A stretch of DNA of 33,075 bases from UBA7477 sp045602925. GTDB taxonomy: Bacteria; Bacillota; Clostridia; Oscillospirales; Ruminococcaceae. The stretch's first letter is position 1. Each line of letters begins with the position of its first letter. This document shows positions 32,212-33,075 of the stretch, piece after piece. The translations under genes and the position numbers were made by a program. The notes under the pieces are model-generated. The model searched no databases and was not told the DNA's origin. It worked only from the letters and a program-made list of their open reading frames with translations. The stretch is from NCBI GenBank assembly GCA_045602925.1, contig JAZSCN010000011.1, positions 1 through 33,075 on the forward strand, read 5' to 3'.

Positions 32212-32291
32212 AGAGAAGAAAATATTGTGGCTATCCTGCTGTGCATTTGCATAGCAGGATAGCTTTTTTGCAGGGACAGTTTTTCTTCTCT
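32212..32291 (+). ncRNA. structured leader: candidate attenuator or small RNA
   Basis: AGAGAAGAAAA (32212-32222) is perfectly repeated inverted as TTTTCTTCTCT (32281-32291). Between them lies a strong terminator hairpin (32230-32263) followed by TTTTTT. TTGCAGGGA occurs twice just after (from 32268 and 32291). RNA stopping at the T run would be about 58 nt; read-through would let the extreme 5' end pair with the downstream arm. As the neighbouring gene is divergent, the hairpin cannot serve it. Confidence 0.55.
32230..32263 (+). terminator. leader terminator hairpin before the phage-type gene
   Basis: GCTATCCTGCTGTGC/GCATAGCAGGATAGC, a 15-bp stem with one mismatch and an ATTT loop, followed by TTTTTTG. 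It lies about 20 nt downstream of the expected transcript start and 60 bp before the TTG of the next gene. Confidence 0.85.
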
Positions 32292-32322
32292 TGCAGGGAA
32301 TTTTAAAATGGGAGGAAATTAT

Positions 32323-33075
32323 TTGATAATCACAATTGATTCTAATTTCTATGCCTCGCCTAGTACAAGACTTCTTGGTAACTATGGCGAAGCTAAGAGC
32401 CGAAGCATAGCGGTCTGCTTTCCACAGGTCGATGGAGCAAGCCTCTATAAGCTTCGCTTTTTATTGCCTGACGGAGTTAGCTGCTTCGACGCAGACGTAA
32501 CTCTCGGCAGCATGATAGTCGAGGGCTGCCTTCTTTCGCAAGTCGGAAAGCTTAGCTGTCAGTGGATTGCTACGGGAATAAACGAAAGTGGCGAGTATAC
32601 GGTTGTCGCTAAAAGTAATGTCTTTTCTCTGCTCGTCGGAGAAAGCATTAATAGCGACTTGGCAGAGCCTGTGCCGACATACGAGCAGGCAGCCGAAATG
32701 TTTGATAGGGTAGTAGAGCTCGCAGAAAACCTCGAAGACACAACCGAGGATATAGGTGACTTTTTGGTTGAACTTGAAGAAAGCTATGCACTTTCCACAG
32801 CACCTGCAATCGTCTCTTCGGCTATGGGAGAGAGTGTCGTAGCTACCGATAGCACTGAAAGAAGCCTGCACGGACTCACAGTGTATGGTAAGTCTGCCCA
32901 GAACGGCACACCAACCCTAGAAGCACCGATCGATATTGTCAGCGTTAAAAATCCAACTATTAAAGTAAATGGAAAGAACTTGCTTAATACATCAGGCACA
33001 ACGCAGACAAAGAACGGCGTTACATTTACTTTCAATGCCAATAAAAGTATAACAATCGAGGGTACAGCTACAGCC
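32323..33075 (+). CDS. phage tail/baseplate-type structural protein (3' end outside window)
   Basis: The frame is open from a TTG at 32323, with GGGAGG about eight bases upstream, to the window edge (251 codons). It begins MIITIDSNFYASPSTRLLGN. The N-terminal ~105 residues look like the strand-rich domain of phage baseplate upper proteins (BppU-like); a coiled coil follows (about 115-150; QAAEMFDRVVELAENLEDTT), then the hinge GLTVYGKSAQNGTPTLEAPI and the segment NLLNTSGTTQTKNGVTFTF, both, from memory, common in receptor-binding tail proteins of Clostridia prophages. Codon use resembles the host genes around it. No other phage gene is in view on this side, so it may be the edge of a prophage or tailocin, or a lone domesticated gene. 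Confidence 0.75.
   Translation, partial: MIITIDSNFYASPSTRLLGNYGEAKSRSIAVCFPQVDGASLYKLRFLLPDGVSCFDADVTLGSMIVEGCLLSQVGKLSCQWIATGINESGEYTVVAKSNVFSLLVGESINSDLAEPVPTYEQAAEMFDRVVELAENLEDTTEDIGDFLVELEESYALSTAPAIVSSAMGESVVATDSTERSLHGLTVYGKSAQNGTPTLEAPIDIVSVKNPTIKVNGKNLLNTSGTTQTKNGVTFTFNANKSITIEGTATA

Noticed and set aside
32323..33075. Diversity-generating retroelement target in the phage-type gene
   Set aside because: No reverse transcriptase, template repeat or adenine-rich variable region is visible in the window; the 3' end of the gene is missing.
1..33075. tRNA, rRNA, insertion sequences, integrase genes
   Set aside because: None recognised on either strand.

Overview
The window looks like chromosomal DNA from a low-to-moderate GC, endospore-forming, Gram-positive anaerobe of the Clostridia, probably Oscillospirales/Ruminococcaceae-like. 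Grounds: a three-gene GerA/GerB/GerC germinant-receptor operon, the yloU-yloV(fakA) pair, a single-chain SecDF, a C_GCAxxG_C_C family protein, strong AGGAGG-type ribosome binding sites, frequent TTG/GTG starts, and compact promoters of TTGNNN-17-TATAAT type (the -35 is often TTGCAA). The family names come from reading the proteins; no database search was possible.

Layout. 1-2.7 kb is a loosely packed accessory-looking left flank: the 3' part of a TlpA-like thioredoxin gene, about 600 bp without a gene, a winged-helix protein, and a 22-codon remnant that looks like the start of its sigma-factor partner. 2.7-12.0 kb reads leftward: clpB behind a ribbon-helix-helix protein, fakA behind an Asp23-family protein, and the ger operon. 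12.1-26.5 kb reads rightward: a DUF421/DUF4363 pair, a TIM-barrel protein, a small DUF6514-like gene, nrdR, secDF, a membrane protein with a P/E/K repeat tail, trpS, an FtsX-type ABC permease, ychF, two DUF3592-like paralogues with N/Q-rich tails, and an ABC ATPase. 26.5-32.1 kb alternates strand: a histidine-kinase-like protein without a phosphoacceptor histidine (-), gap, an unknown membrane protein and a methyltransferase-like DNA repair protein (+), then MATE and C_GCAxxG (-). The right edge holds the start of a phage tail/baseplate-type gene that runs out of the window, behind a structured leader.

How genes work together. ClpB (disaggregase) is probably controlled with its upstream RHH protein, whose promoter carries direct and inverted repeats. 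The Asp23/FakA pair belongs to fatty-acid activation. The ger operon encodes a nutrient-germination receptor and sits divergent to a DUF421 gene, a family that includes spore-membrane proteins. NrdR appears to regulate itself: NrdR-box-like sites overlap its promoter, and a related site lies before the DUF6514-like gene. The FtsX permease and the ABC ATPase are likely one transporter split by ychF and a duplicated gene.

The most interesting signals are: (1) a diverged 3' relic of ychF between the two DUF3592-like paralogues, recording an ancient tandem duplication; (2) three membrane proteins within 8 kb whose predicted cytoplasmic tails are made of 15-bp (5-codon) tandem repeats, two of them prion-like; (3) NrdR-box-like sites around nrdR; (4) a promoter plus terminator plus long inverted repeat in the leader of the phage-type gene; (5) the RHH-clpB operator; (6) the deleted sigma-factor gene; (7) a kinase-like protein lacking the H-box. 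No tRNA, rRNA, CRISPR array or insertion sequence was found.
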